NCBI GenBank assembly: GCA_003254925.1
Contig: QANZ01014773.1
Span: 62,001-126,000 of the forward strand
Reading direction: 5' to 3'
DNA length: 64,000 nucleotides
Source: Chamaecrista fasciculata
Taxonomy: Eukaryota > Streptophyta > Magnoliopsida > Fabales > Fabaceae
The translations under genes and the position numbers were made by a program. Below the pieces are notes generated by a model that was not told the DNA's origin, ran no database searches, and was given only the letters and a program-made list of their open reading frames with translations. How positions within the stretch are numbered: the stretch's first letter is position 1; each line of letters starts with the position of its first letter. Shown one piece after another: positions 34,612 to 46,721 of the stretch.

Positions 34612-37600
34612 CTATCGAGGTCCTTCGAAGTTCAAGCGACTTGCAAGACTGGAGCAGCCCGAGAGGTTTAAAATTTCAAGTGAGCTTAGAAGGAATAAGC
34701 ATTTTGGAATACTGATTAGATGATTGCAGTTTCTCAAATTGAAGTATTTCAACTTTTCAAGAGCTTCAACAGATGGATCAACCTGTAATAACCCACTACA
34801 TCCTTCAAGATCTATTCTCTCAAGATTTTTCATCCCGCTAAAATTTGGCGTCTTGATCAGGTTTTTGGAGCCACGCAGATTCATGGTTTTCAACGCAGGG
34901 AGACACTGTAAAGAGCAGACGAATGAGATGGGAGAAAACGACAATTAACTACCATTATCAACATATATAAGAGTCTTTTCAACTAAGGATTCAAATTCTT
35001 TTGATTGGAATGAAAAGTATCATGTGGTAAAGAAATTAAGGAACCTCAATTATACCTTCTTTTGCTGATTGTCTTCCCATAGTTGTCTGAAGCTACTGTC
35101 AGGCATGATCAATTCAACAAGTCTAGTGGGCTCAAAACTTGAGGGCAAATATCTGAAAGGAAACTTCAGCCAGGAAAGATATCGCAACTCATTTGAAAGA
35201 TTACTAAGTTTCCCTGAAAATTCTACATTAGGTAATATGAGCAGCCTAAGACGGCTCATTTGTGATAAAACTTCAGCATTCAATGGGATTTCTTGATGAT
35301 CTTCCTGCTTCAAGACAATGGCTTCAACATTTTTAATTTCCCTTCCCTGCAAAATAAAAATGAACAAATCATATAAAGTAATCAAAAATGATATCATATA
35401 TTTGATTCCTTGAATTAGATGAAAATAAAACACAAAACAAAAACTCAGTATACCATAATTGAGAACATATAAACTCACAGTGTTTATAACTTGAAGATCC
35501 TTGTACATCCACAGCCTACTCCACGTTGCGGGTTCTGTGGGATTTTTTCCCCGAGCAATTTTGAATCCCAGTTCTTGCAGCATATCATGCATCCACAGTG
35601 TTCCATTGACAATGACTATGAGTGATCTCTCAACCAGAACTTTAATTCCAATCTGAGGTTTGAATCCACAATGGCCTAAAATTTCTTTAACATACTTCTC
35701 CTCTGCCCCCTTGAAGAAGCAAGCAATATCTACAAATATTACCTGATCATGTTCGTCCAGACCATCATAACTTGTTTGAAGTACACTCATAATAGTTTTG
35801 TCAGGATTTTCTTTGAGTTTTTTCAAGGCACTGTCCCACTCTTCTTTATCTCGGTCAAACAAAAATGAACCCAACACTCTGATTGCTAATGGAAGGGATT
35901 TAGCATAGTGTAGTAGATCATTGGTCTTCCCTTCAAAACCACTCAAGGGATCATCACTTTTGAAGGCTTTTCTACAAAGAAGTTGAAAAGCTTCAGGGTC
36001 GCTAAGTTGTTTAACCTCACAAATCTCATCATCCTTCAGCCCATGCCCTTTCAGGACATGCCTATCTCTAGTTGTTATAATGATTCTACTCCCTTTACCA
36101 AACCATTCACACTTTCCAATAAGTTTCTGTAACTGGTCTGGTCCCTCTAAATGATCAACATTATCAACAACTATAAGAGTTTTAAGGGTTCTAAACCTCT
36201 TGCTTATTATATCTGTTCCCTTGAAATCACTCGCTATCTCTTGATTTTCTTCTACAGTTTCACGAAGGAATAGTTTTTGTAGAGAGATAAGACCTACAGA
36301 ACCCTTGTAACTGCTTACATCTTTAAGAAAACAAGAAGTTTTAAATCTGTAAGAGATCCTATCATACACAACTGCAGCAAGAGTTGTCTTCCCTGTTCCG
36401 CCCATCCCATAAATCCCTACGGCTCGAACATTATCATCAGAGTCTAAATCCAGACGGTTTTCTACATCTTCTGCACGAGAGTGCATCCCAATTAGATCAT
36501 CAGCAAGTGCTGACAGTTTGTGACCCAATTTTCTTATTGCATCTTCAACAATCTCATCAATCACTTTTGACTCATCTCTAAAAAAACAAAAAACAAAAAA
36601 AAAAACAAGGAAAACACCAAATCATTAAAAGGGGAAAAATATTATAGGATAAAAAACAAGAGAAGACCTATTTTTTGGTCTTACTGACTCAACGATTTAG
36701 TTCCTAAATTGTAAGAAAATACGAATTATTTTCTAAATTTTACACCACCATCAACCTTTTGGTCTGTAAATTTTATACTACCAAAAAGTCGATGGTAGTA
36801 TAAAATTCAGGGACCAAAAGGTTGACAGTGGTGTAAAATTCAAGGACTAATTCGTATTTTCCTACAATTCAGAAACCAAAAGGTTGATGCTGGTATAGAA
36901 TTCAAGGACCGATTCGTATTTTCCGACAATTTAAGGACCGACTCATATTTTCCTACGATTCAGAGACTAAATCGTTGACCCAGTAACAATTCAGGAACTA
37001 AAAAGTAGGTTTTCTCAAAAAACAACGAAACCATGAGAAAAGAACAAAATAATAAAGGTCAAAGTGCACTTTTGGTCCCATAACTTTTGTTCAGGTCTCA
37101 ATTTGGTGCCATAACTTTTTTTGTTGCATTTTTTGTCCCATATCTTTGTAAAAGTTGCAAATTTGGTCCCGTATCACTTTTGGTCCCATATCTTTTAGTT
37201 AGGTTGCAGAACTCGTCCTATATCTTTGTAAAAAGTTTCACCGTCAGTCCCATTTGATCCAAGGATATCAGACCAATGCTGCACCTGGTCCAATGATATT
37301 GGACCAATTCTGCAACTTGACCAAAAAATATAGGACCAATTTTGTAACATCAGTCAAAGATATGGGACCAAAAGAGTAACAGGGACCAAATCTACAACTT
37401 GAGCAAAAAGTTCACAAATAACGGAATATGAACAAGAGAAGAGAAGATTGCTTACTTATTCCGCACATCGCAACCTTTGATTTTGCCCACTTCGGTCATA
37501 GCCAATCTCCATTTCTCAACCTCCACCGGATTGAGGTTGGGTTTCTCTTTGAGTTTATCAAACCCTTTTCCAAATTCCCCTCTCTGGTTTTTAACATCCG

Positions 37601-37952
37601 ATGGATCTACATCGTAGAAAATGGGTATAATACTGTAATCTGGTTGATCATGTCCGTTGTAAATCTCTGCGAGTTCCCTCAAGCACCATGAAGAATCAGC
37701 GTAGTTCTTTGAGAAGACCACAATACAAATCCTGGATTGATCAATCGCGTCTATTAGCTCCTTGGCAATGGAATCCCCCATCTCAAGCCTTAGTTCATCC
37801 TTGAAGGTAAATATACCTTTTCTTCGAAGAGCAGAGAAAAGATGACCAGTGAAATTGTTGCGAGTGTCTTCGCCTCTGAAGCTCAGAAATACTTCGTATT
37901 TCCAAGTCCTCCGAGATGAAGACGAGCTGCTTCGAATGTAAGTGCGATCCAT
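34612..37952 (-). CDS. TNL-B: TIR-NB-ARC-short LRR protein
   Basis: Four exons on the minus strand, all GT-AG and in frame: 37456-37952 (TIR), 35479-36577 (NB-ARC), 35056-35346 (LRR1) and 34612-34905 (LRR2), giving 726 residues. ATG at 37952. The TIR has YEVFLSFRGEDTRNNF, SSWCLREL (putative catalytic Glu) and PIFYDVDPSDV. The NB-ARC has GMGGTGKTT, an unusual kinase-2 LIVVDNVD, GSRIIITTRDRHVL, SLPLAIRVLG, FVDIACFFKG and MHDM. LRR region includes LRLLILPNVEF and LKTMNLRGSKNL...NLERIDLEGCSGLL. The stop at 34612 follows a gap of about 7 nt relative to TNL-C, so the C-terminus is cut short; the protein is small for a TNL. Intron 2 (35347-35478, 132 nt) has no stop in frame, so its retention would add 44 residues. 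Predicted cytoplasmic or nuclear immune receptor with TIR NADase activity (family knowledge). Confidence 0.8.
36665..37015. repeat. Foldback repeat in TNL-B intron 1
   Basis: Inverted phrases (ttttggtctg...caccaccatcaac and its complement) form an imperfect hairpin within the TIR/NB-ARC intron. Confidence 0.6.
37056..37400. repeat. Second foldback repeat in TNL-B intron 1
   Basis: Begins ggtcaaagtgcacttttggtccc, the end seen in other copies of the 'gggaccaaa' family. The right end lacks the matching terminus and looks truncated. Together the two repeats make up most of the 878-base intron. Confidence 0.6.
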
Positions 37953-39078
37953 TTCAAAAATGGAAGATGTTCTGTTGACAATACTACAGAATTCAGTATA
38001 GACTCAGATCTTTAACGCCATGGAAGCAATGTTATGTTAATAAATAACAACTGTGGCTTCTCTTCAAGTCTTTGGAGAAGGAAGCTACATTGCTAGACTT
38101 CGAAAGTCAAAGTCACCGTTGATTGGAGAGTAATAAAAAGAAAAAAAAAACTAAAAAAGAAAGGCAATATATTTTAGGTCAAATTTCTATTTTGATCCCA
38201 TGGTTTTTAGTTCAGTTGTGGCTTCTCAAGCTTTTTTTATTCTGTTTTGGTTCTTCAAGTTTTCAAATAAATCCATCCTCAGTCTCGAACTATTTTTAAT
38301 CCACTTTTATTATTAAAAAGGAAAAAAATAATTTTAATCTCCAAAATACGTTATTCTTTTGTATTAATTAGATTATTTTCCTTTTATAACATAATACTTT
38401 TGGGAGATTAAAGTTACTTTTTCCCTTTTCTAACAAGAAAGTGGATAAAAATTAGCCGCGGACAGTGAAACCTTGTGAAATTTGGGAGATCAAAACAGAA
38501 CTAAAAAATTTGAAGGACCAAAACATAACTTCAAATAAAAGTTGAAGAACCAAAATAGAACTTTGGTCTATATTTTAAAGTTTTCATAAGTGACGAGATT
38601 ATGAATCACCATTCTCAAATATATAATCGGGTCAAAGGATCATTTTGATGGTAAAAATATGTCTTAATGTTCATTTTAATTTATTTTGATATTTTATATT
38701 TCAAAATGTTCAAATTGATCTTAAATATTGGCAGAATGTTTCATTTTGCTCTCAAACTATTGAATTTAATTATATATTTATTGTATCTCATTTCAAATTC
38801 AAAGAACTTATTAAGAGTAACGCGTACCTCTGAATTTGTCACATTTGAACTTGAAATAAGAGAGATATTAATAATTTTGATTGTTTGACACTTGAACAAG
38901 CAATCTACTTTCAAGGTCAATTCAAGGTCAATTTTACCTCGTTTGCTAACGTCCCCGACTTGATAGAGAAAACACTATTTGAGAACAATACATAGCTCTG
39001 AACTCGTTATATTCGAACTTAAAACGAGAGAAATATGACCCATATTCAATAGTTTAGGATCAAAATAAAGCATTTTTC
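37953..39078. other. Upstream region of TNL-B, with a foldback repeat
   Basis: 38170-38575 is an imperfect inverted repeat (ggtcaaatttctattttgatccc ... gaaccaaaatagaactttggtc). The remainder is AT-rich and shares a short repeated phrase with 23690. A minus-strand leader for TNL-B lies just right of 37952. Confidence 0.5.
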
Positions 39079-39186
39079 CGCTGCCCAATTGGTTGCTGCA
39101 TACACAAGGCTGAGATCGAACCCCCGACACTTGCTTAATTGACTTAGTGAGCTAACCACTAGACCAACCAAGCTTGCTCATTCTTT
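39079..39186 (-). mobile_element. tRNA-derived SINE
   Basis: On the minus strand: a Pol III A box TGGTCTAGTGGTTAG (39152-39166), a B box GGTTCGATCTC (39112-39122), then CAGCCTTGTGTATGCAGCAACC. This order and the shared tail resemble the Au-type plant SINEs. The 3' part stops at about 39079, so the copy is truncated. Confidence 0.7.
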
Positions 39187-41284
39187 TTATATATTTGATG
39201 TATTGACTATTAAATAACATCAAAATTAACAAGACTAAAAGATATTAAATAAATTTTAAAAGAAGACTAGCTAGCTCGCCATTTTCTTTTTTTTTTTTGA
39301 ACGTATGGAGTCATTTTTAATTATACCATAATATTTTTTTTAATATATACCCTCAATATTTTACAAATGAGTCAATTATACCTCAACCCCTATTTTTTTT
39401 TGTTTTAAGGTCGTTGAGTTTCAATTATTTAGAAATTCTCCATTCTCTCAAGATTTTTCTTTCACACGAGTCCCTAACTAATTACAGAACAATACAGAAT
39501 GTTTTTCACTTTTAACGAATTGGTCTCTGTAATTAAGAACCCGAAAAATCTCTCCTCTCTGTTTTTCACAGTTCTGACTACCACACACAAACTCGCCGGT
39601 GAGCCTTGAATTCAAAGAAATCGAGCAAAAATACCAATAGCTCTAACTCTCGATGTTAACACACAATCTTTGGTGGCGGCGCTGTCGTGGTCTTCAAAAT
39701 TGAGAAATAAACTAACTTCAAAACCCCTTGAGAGAGAGAGAGAGAGAGAGAGGCAAAATAGAGAAAATGTGTGAGGAAGGCACTTGTAAGGAAAGGAAAA
39801 GGGATGAGAACGACATAATTTAAGGGAGACCAAGAAGTTGAGGACAACGATGAGAAGGACCATGTCGACGGAAATGAGGACTGAGTGGACGATGACGATG
39901 AAGTGTGGTGGTGATGTTTTAGGGTAAGAGAAGGAGGGTCTTTAATGGCTTCTAATTAAAGACCTTTGTTAGAAAATAAGATAGTGAAATAACCCAAGAG
40001 GGGGGGGTGAATTGGAAACTTTAAAATCTTTTTCTTAAAAAAAAAACCGTTCCTTGAAAAACTTTGTCAGGAAGTATAACTCTTCCTTCAATATACTTCC
40101 TTTAAAATGCTGTCAAGAAATAAGGACGTTCCTGAATGCAGCTTCCTCTAAAATCAATGCAGAATAAAGTGTTCAGGAAGTGTGTAGAAAACAGTTTCCT
40201 TAATAAAACAAATGCTGCTGTAAGTGTAAATAGTTAAGGTAAAGGAACAACTACACCAACACTTTATAGTGGTTCAAATAAGAGTATAATCCTTTAAATG
40301 GAAGTTTCCCTTATCCTACATCCACTCCTTCAACCAACTAGTTAGTGGCTTTATATATATTGTAAAAATGTTACAATCTGCACAAGGCTGTTAGGATCAC
40401 CTCACTGGTTTTACAACTTAACCCACAAAACACTCTAAGGACAGTTTCTAAGTATGTTGCTTCCTAAGAAACCACACACGGTTCACCTTCACAGGTTTCA
40501 CCCTAGAAGCTCACTTTTACTTCCTTAAAGATTTTACAAACACTCGAGAAGAAGAGAATATATATTTTTTCAGGTTATCTCTCTAAGAGATTTCTCTCAA
40601 GATCAATAAGCACTAAGTTTCAGAAATTTGCACACAGCAGTAGGAAGGATGTTGAATCAGTTTATGTTGCACAAAGCAATTCTGTTTTCACTTTCTTAGT
40701 CTTCAACTTCAGAACTCCATCCTTTTTTATACTCAGTAGTTGAGTTAGCCGTTGGAGAAGAAACAAAATGGTAGCTTGCAGAACAGATATTTCCTCCGAT
40801 TTGTAGAGCATAATTATTTGTGAATCCGATTTCTTATTGGCCTGTAGAACAAAAAATATAATTAGTTTTTAAAGTTAATCTTGATTGGCCGAAATTGTAG
40901 GCAAGTTTTGTGTAATTTGAGTATGAATCAGGGTAATTAAGAGTCAAACTTTTTCAATTCATTATATTTCCTAAACATGGGCGATTTAGCATTAATGGCA
41001 GGAGAGAGAGTAATCAAATCTTTCAGCTGACCCTAATTAAGCACCTTTAAGAGAAAATTGAAATTCATGCTTTTAAAATATTTATTTCCAAACTAAGCAT
41101 ATATCAGATTTTCTTATTCAGCTGTAATGAAGCATAAATAAAGTTTTATGGACCAAAGAATAAATATAAGATCATATTTTTGCTTAAATGGGTCAAGAGA
41201 AATATTTTGGATTGAAAAACATTTTCTGGCAACAATATAAGATTTAGAAATGAGAGATGTTGTGCTCAGTCTGAAAATACTCAT
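39187..41284. other. Intergenic DNA with LTR-like sequence
   Basis: Contains a (GA)n microsatellite at 39729-39752. From about 39985 (aacccaagaggggggg tgaattgg) to about 40860 the sequence resembles LTR or leader DNA of a retroelement, with recurring 'caggaag/cttcct' words, but no pol or second LTR is visible. A short minus-strand frame near 39650-39850 is Ser/Leu-rich from the GA repeat and is not called. Confidence 0.4.
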
Positions 41285-42745
41285 TTGGAAAGCAAACTTT
41301 TAGTTTATGCAGTATGGTCCCTTGTAACTTTACCCTATGAAGAAGGTTTTGATGAAAAAGAAATTTGTGCTGAACACCCTAATGCTTTTTGGGATAGAAA
41401 GAAACATGTAGTAACTTTACCCTATGAAGAAGGTTTTGATGAAAAGAAAATTCCGACTAAGGCTCGTCTTATTCAAATGAACCAAGAAACCTTAGAATAT
41501 TGTAAAAAGGAAATTCAAGAACTGTTAGATAGAGGTTTAATTAGAGCTAGTAAATCACCTTGGAGTTGTTTTGCTTTTTATGTATTTAATCAGGTTGAAA
41601 GAGAACGTGGAGCCCCTGAATGGTAATAAATTATAAGCCCCTTAACAAGGTCCTTAGATGGATTAGATATCCACTCCCAAATAAAAAAGATTTAATTACT
41701 AGAATTCAGAAAGGTTCTATTTTTTCAAAATTTGATATGAAGTCTGGCTATTATCAAATTCAAATTGCTGAGGAAGATAAGTATAAGACTGCTTTTACTG
41801 TTCCTTTTGGTCATTATGAGTGGAATGTCATGCTATTTGGATTAAAAAACGCCCCTTCTGAATTTCAGCATATAATGAATGATATCTTTAATCCTTTCTC
41901 TGCTTTCATTATTGTGTACATCGATGATGTGTTAGTATTTTCTAATTCTATAGAACAACATTTTAAGCATTTAGATCAGTTTTATAACATTGTAAAAGAA
42001 AGTGGATTAGTGGTTTCTGCTAAGAAAATGAAATTATTTTTGACTAAGATTAGATTTCTAGGTTTTGAGATATATCAAGGAACCATCCAGCCCATCAGTA
42101 GATCTATAGAGTTTTCTGATAAATTCTCGGATAAGATAATAGATAAAAATCAATTACAGAGATTCTTAGGATGTTTAAACTATGTCTCTGAGTTTATTCC
42201 CAATCTTAGAATAATTTGTAAACCTTTATTCAGTAGGCTTCGTAAGAATCCCCCGAATGGTCCAGTGAGATGACTCAAGTAGTTAGAAACCTTAAGCAAG
42301 TTGTAAAGTCACTCCCATGCCTAGGAATTCCTGACCCAGAGGCCTTTATGATTATAGAGATGAATGCTTCAGATATAGGATATGGCGGAATTTTAAAGCA
42401 AAAAGTTTCACAGAAGGAACAAATTGTTAGATACCATTCTGGTACTTGTAATGAGGCCCAATCTAAATACAGTACTATTAAAAAGGAAATTCTTGCTATT
42501 GTTTTATGTATTACAAAGTTTCAGGAAGATGTTTTTAATAAGAAATTTTTGCTAGAGTTGATTGCAAAGCTGCAAAAGATGTTTTACAAAAAGATGTTCA
42601 AAATCTAGTTTCAAAACATATTTTCGCCAGATGGCAAGCAATTTTAGCATGTTTTGATTTTGACATTTAACACATTAAAGGTTCTAAAAATGCTTTACCA
42701 GATTTTTTAACAAGAGAATTTTTACAGGGAAATAGAGATGAGAGC
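41285..42745 (+). mobile_element. Endogenous pararetrovirus (Caulimoviridae) reverse transcriptase/RNase H fragment
   Basis: Relic of an integrated plant pararetrovirus polyprotein. The end of the protease linker leads into the reverse transcriptase (KSPWSC, FSKFDMKSGYYQI, catalytic YIDDVLVFS near 41918-41944), then the connection (RFLGFEIYQGTIQP, LQRFLGCLNYV) and RNase H (MNASDIGYGGIL, STIKKEILAIV, KNALPDFL). The style is that of endogenous caulimovirids such as florendoviruses rather than Ty3/gypsy, because no integrase follows. It is broken: a tandem duplication of about 85 bp (41326 repeated at 41411), a frameshift near 41620, another near 42270, one after about 42545, and an in-frame stop near 42667. 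No movement or coat protein gene is present. It sits between TNL-B and TNL-C and cannot produce virus. Confidence 0.8.
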
Positions 42746-42839
42746 TTCAGACAACAAACCAATGAGTGTCCGGAGAGAACAGGGATTAAGAAAAAATGAC
42801 AAACGTCCCATAGAAAATTATAGGAAATTACTTCAGAAC

Positions 42840-43130
42840 TATATTAAATTTGTTATTGTCCTTCATTCTTTTCAGGAATATTGGTTTTATATAGTTTGTT
42901 GATTTAATTGGAGGACTTTGAGAGGGCTGTATAGAAACTAGCTATACCTATGAGAATGCCAAACACGTCTAGTTGAATCATATTATTCAGATTCAATCCT
43001 AGAGAATCGCATTCCAAAATTATATCTATCATTAAGTTATTGTCACGAATAGATAGATGGAGAGACAGAGGGAGATCAAAACATTCCAATGCAGGGGATA
43101 TATCATTCCACAATAGGGCAATACAAGAGC
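42840..43130. repeat. TNL 3' flanking DNA, copy at TNL-C
   Basis: Matches 33660-33930 near TNL-B and, inverted, 61600-61830 near pseudogene F (shared phrases: cctatgagaat, cgtctagttgaatcat, catcattaagttattgtca). The pararetrovirus fragment ends against it. Confidence 0.65.
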
Positions 43131-43179
43131 TTAGTAATTAATTATAGTATATGTGGAAGTTCTTAACAATGAAGATCAA

Positions 43180-45894
43180 TTATGGTCGACTAGGGGCAAC
43201 TAAGACACCCAAATACAAACAAGCAAGCAAGCAGACAAACTTATTATTCTTTACCTTTTCAGGGAATTTACTTAAAACATTATATGACAATACCTCCCTT
43301 AATGGAACATCTTCATTACTTAGGACTTTCACTTCTACTGAGGTCCTCCAATTGTCAAAGTCTAAACACTCGGCAAGCTTTGAGCAGCCAGCAAGATTTA
43401 GAAATTTAAGAGAACTTAATCCAAACAAGCTGTTCGGGATACTGACGAGATTGATACACTTTTTCAGATTCAAGACTTTGAGCTTTGCAAGAATTGAAAT
43501 AGACTGATCAAGCTGCAATAGTCCACTACATCCTTCAAGGTCTAGCCTCTCCAGATTTGGAATCCTACTAAAATCTGGCATCACCGTTACATTTTCAGAG
43601 TTACGGAGGTCCACACTTCTCAAGTTGAGGAGCATCTGTGAATAAGCAACATCACAAGAGCAAAAAAAAATTAGTTACTATTACTAGCAATAATCATTTT
43701 GTTTGCATAGTTCGTCTTTATTAAGGATCCCTCGTTATCTTCCTCTTCAATTTCTAACTATTCAAAAGGGAAGGTATTCTTTTTTTGGTACTAAGGGAAG
43801 GTATTCTAATCCTCTCCCCTTTCCCTCCACAATTCTCATTTCAGTCATAACATAGTTTTCTTTTATATAAGAAAGAAAAGGATCTCTTAGGCATGACTGC
43901 AAGACAAATCTCACCAAAATTGATTGCAAATCTAGTTCGAAAGATATTTAAGCCATGGAAGTTGTTTTAACTAGTTAAAAAGATTAATTACTGATAATAT
44001 CAGTCCAGATTGAGTGGCTTATGGTGTGTCAAATCCAGGACCATCACTTTGACATTATTAATTCTGATAATAACACAGAATGTTCATAAGGGATAATTAA
44101 AGTTTGGTTTGCTTGTTCTGTATAGCTTTCAGTTTTCTAATGTATGATAAAAGAATATTTAAAATGTCAGAACTTACCATGTTTGTCTGTAAAATATGTT
44201 GAAAATCATCGTAAAGCCACAACCTGGTCCAATTTGTTTGGTCCTTAGGTGAATTTGCTCGGGCGATTTTCCATCCCAGTTGTTGCAGAAATTTGTGCAT
44301 CTTGAATGTCCCATTAACTATGCCTATGAGTGATTTATCAAAGAGAACTCTAACTCCAACAGCAGGATAATATCCACAGTGGTCTAGAATTTCCATGACA
44401 TAGTTCTCTTCAGCACCCTCAAAGAAACAAGCAATATCCAAAAATATTTCCTTCTCCTCTTTCTCCAGTGAATCGAAACTTGTTTGAAGAACTTCCATAA
44501 CCTTTTCCAGGGGATTTTCTTTCAGTGTAGCCATGGCGTCACTCCACTCAGACTCATCCAAGCCAAACAAAACCCAAGCCAATGCTTTAATAGCTAATGG
44601 AAGACCGTTGGCATACTCTACTGCCCAAACGATGATATCTTTAGATTCTGCCAAAGGATTATCACTTTTGAAGGCTTTTCTACAAAGAAGTTGAAGAGCT
44701 TCATCATGGTTCAATAGTTCAACCTCGTGCACTCTATTAATGTCATGCGCTCTTAGAATACGCTTATCTCTAGTTGTTACAATGATTCTGCTCCCTTTAC
44801 CAAACCACACAGACTTTCCAGCCAATTTCTCCAATTGTTCTAAATCATCAACATCATCCACAACAATAAGAATCTTGAGGCGGCCAAGTTTTGTGCTTAT
44901 TAAATTGGTTCCCTGGCGCTCATCCCATATCTCGAGTTCTTTCCCCAGAGTTTCACTAAGAAGTTGTTTTTGCAGTCGAACAAGACCAGAAGCCTTGGAA
45001 ACTTTGCTTACATCGGCAAGGAAACAGCATGCGTCAAATAGATGAAAGTACCTGTCATGTAGAACTGCAGCAAGAGTTGTCTTCCCTATTCCTCCCATCC
45101 CACAAATCCCTACAAATCGAACATCCTTCGAGTCTAAATCTAGAAGGTTTTCTAATGCTTCTACACGAGATTCCACCCCAACGAGATCATCAGCAAGATC
45201 TGAGGATTTATGACCCAACTTGCTAACTACAAATTCAACGATGTCATCAATAACTTGTGACTCAAATCTGAGAAAAGGGAAAACACTAAGTCATTGCACA
45301 AGAAAATAATAATGGATAATTTACTAGTAAAAAATCAGAGGAAAAACAATATAGAACAATAAAAATTCATATATGAAATAGTATGAACAATGTTGCTTAC
45401 CTATCCCGTACATCCCAGCCAGCAAGACTAGTCACGTCAGTCATGGCTGTCCTCCATTTTCGGACCAGCTCCGAGTCGGATGAGAACATTTTTTCATGTT
45501 TTGCAAACGCAATTCCAAAATTTCCTTTCTGGTATCTAACCTCAGATGGATCAACGTCGTAAAAAATGGGTAAAACAGTGTATCCTGGTTCAGTAATTTT
45601 CTCCGCGATCATTACGAGTTCATTCAAACACCATCTGGAACTAGCATAGTTTCTTGAGAAGACGACGAAACAAATCCGGGATTTGTCAATTGCCTCTTTA
45701 ATCATCGATTCTACCGGAACCCCTCTCTCAAGAATGTCCATATCGGTATACATTAGCATACCTCTTCGTTGAAGGGCATCATAAAGATGACCCGTGAAAC
45801 CCAAGCGAGTGTCCTCACCTCTGAAACTCACAAACACTTGGTAATTCCGAGTCCTCCCAACCGATGAGTCGCTTTGAGTTTTGAGGCGATTCAT
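43180..45894 (-). CDS. TNL-C: TIR-NB-ARC protein with one LRR exon
   Basis: Three exons on the minus strand: 45401-45894 (TIR), 44178-45267 (NB-ARC) and 43180-43635 (LRR), in frame and GT-AG, 679 residues. ATG at 45894. TIR: YQVFVSFRGEDTRLGF, SRWCLNEL with the putative catalytic Glu, PIFYDVDPSEV. NB-ARC: GMGGIGKTT, LIVVDDVD, GSRIIVTTRDKRIL, GLPLAIKALA, FLDIACFFEG, and MHK in place of MHD. The LRR1 exon found in TNL-A, -B and -D is absent from the 542-base interval between NB and LRR2, so the splice joins NB directly to LRR2. The stop at 43180 is reached by reading past a donor-like GTATTG at 43293 that matches TNL-A's exon 5 end; another terminal exon is possible. Altered MHD residues can change activation in NB-LRRs (family knowledge). 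A 4.6 kb MULE begins 157 bp upstream of the ATG. Confidence 0.75.
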
Positions 45895-46050
45895 CCCAAT
45901 GATAGAAGAAGCCTAGTTGCTAAACCAAGTAAAGATCTTCAACTTCGGGTTTCAGAGAGTAATTGCTATAACAAGATCTTCACTGAAAGACAACCCCAAT
46001 GAGTAGCGACGACCTCGGCATGGGGTTCAAAGGATCTTCAACTTAGTCGT

Positions 46051-46059
46051 TTAATATAA
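46051..46059. repeat. MULE target-site duplication, left
   Basis: TTAATATAA, identical to 50674-50682. A 9-bp duplication is the Mutator-superfamily hallmark. Confidence 0.9.
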
Positions 46060-46146
46060 GGGGAAAACTTATGTACAGTACAATATGTGCTTGCTATCCG
46101 GTTCTTTACTCATAACATGCCATGTGTTATTTTAATCCAAGTCAGC
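46060..46146 (+). repeat. MULE terminal inverted repeat, left
   Basis: Reverse complement of 50587-50673 with few mismatches. Homology weakens but continues to about 46180. The outermost 26 bases occur once more, in direct orientation, inside the element at 46525-46550. Confidence 0.9.
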
Positions 46147-46721
46147 TTTTTTTCACAAACGTTTGTTAACGGAGTTATATTTCATTTTCTTCAGAAAAAA
46201 AACTTTCATCTCCTTCTCTGAGATTTGGGTCTCCTATTCCTCGCAGCGAAACGCCTTGGTGTTAGAGACTACTGAGCAGAAAACGCATCATCGATAGGAA
46301 CCTCTCGCTACGGAGGAAGTTCGGTTTGTTACGAGCGAAAACAAGATCAAGATCGAGATTAATCGACCCGCCCGACAAACCGAACCGGCGGTCCGAACAA
46401 CGCGTTTACAAGGCGGAGCAGGGAAAAAAGGAGACGGAAACGAAAAAGACGATCCGTTTCTAGAAGAGGATAAGATAGCAGAAATGACAATAGGTGTTTG
46501 TTCTAATTTGAGCTTCCAGAGTTTGGGAAAAACTTATGTACAGTACAATAGATGTTTGTTCTAATAAGCTGTTGTTTAGTTTGGAAGCTCAAATTATAGA
46601 AATGGGTGGTTCTGGTATTAGTTCTAATAAGTTGTTGTTTAGTTTCAGATTGGGTTATACGAATTGCTGTTTTCTGTATTGGTTCTAATCATAGAGACTG
46701 AAGTCAGTAAATTTTAAAATG
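46147..46721. other. MULE internal 3' region
   Basis: Non-coding on the transposase strand beyond its stop. GC-richer sequence at 46240-46490 has an open plus-strand stretch without ATG (Lys/Arg/Glu-rich). A repeated set of phrases (tgtttgttctaat, agcttccaga) surrounds the extra TIR-end copy at 46525-46550. It may hold untranslated sequence or a last exon. Confidence 0.4.

Noticed and set aside
39612..39863. Minus-strand Ser/Leu frame
   Set aside because: Generated by the (GA)n microsatellite; no conserved motif.
44740..45226. Plus-strand frames opposite TNL-C
   Set aside because: Antisense shadows of the NB-ARC exon.
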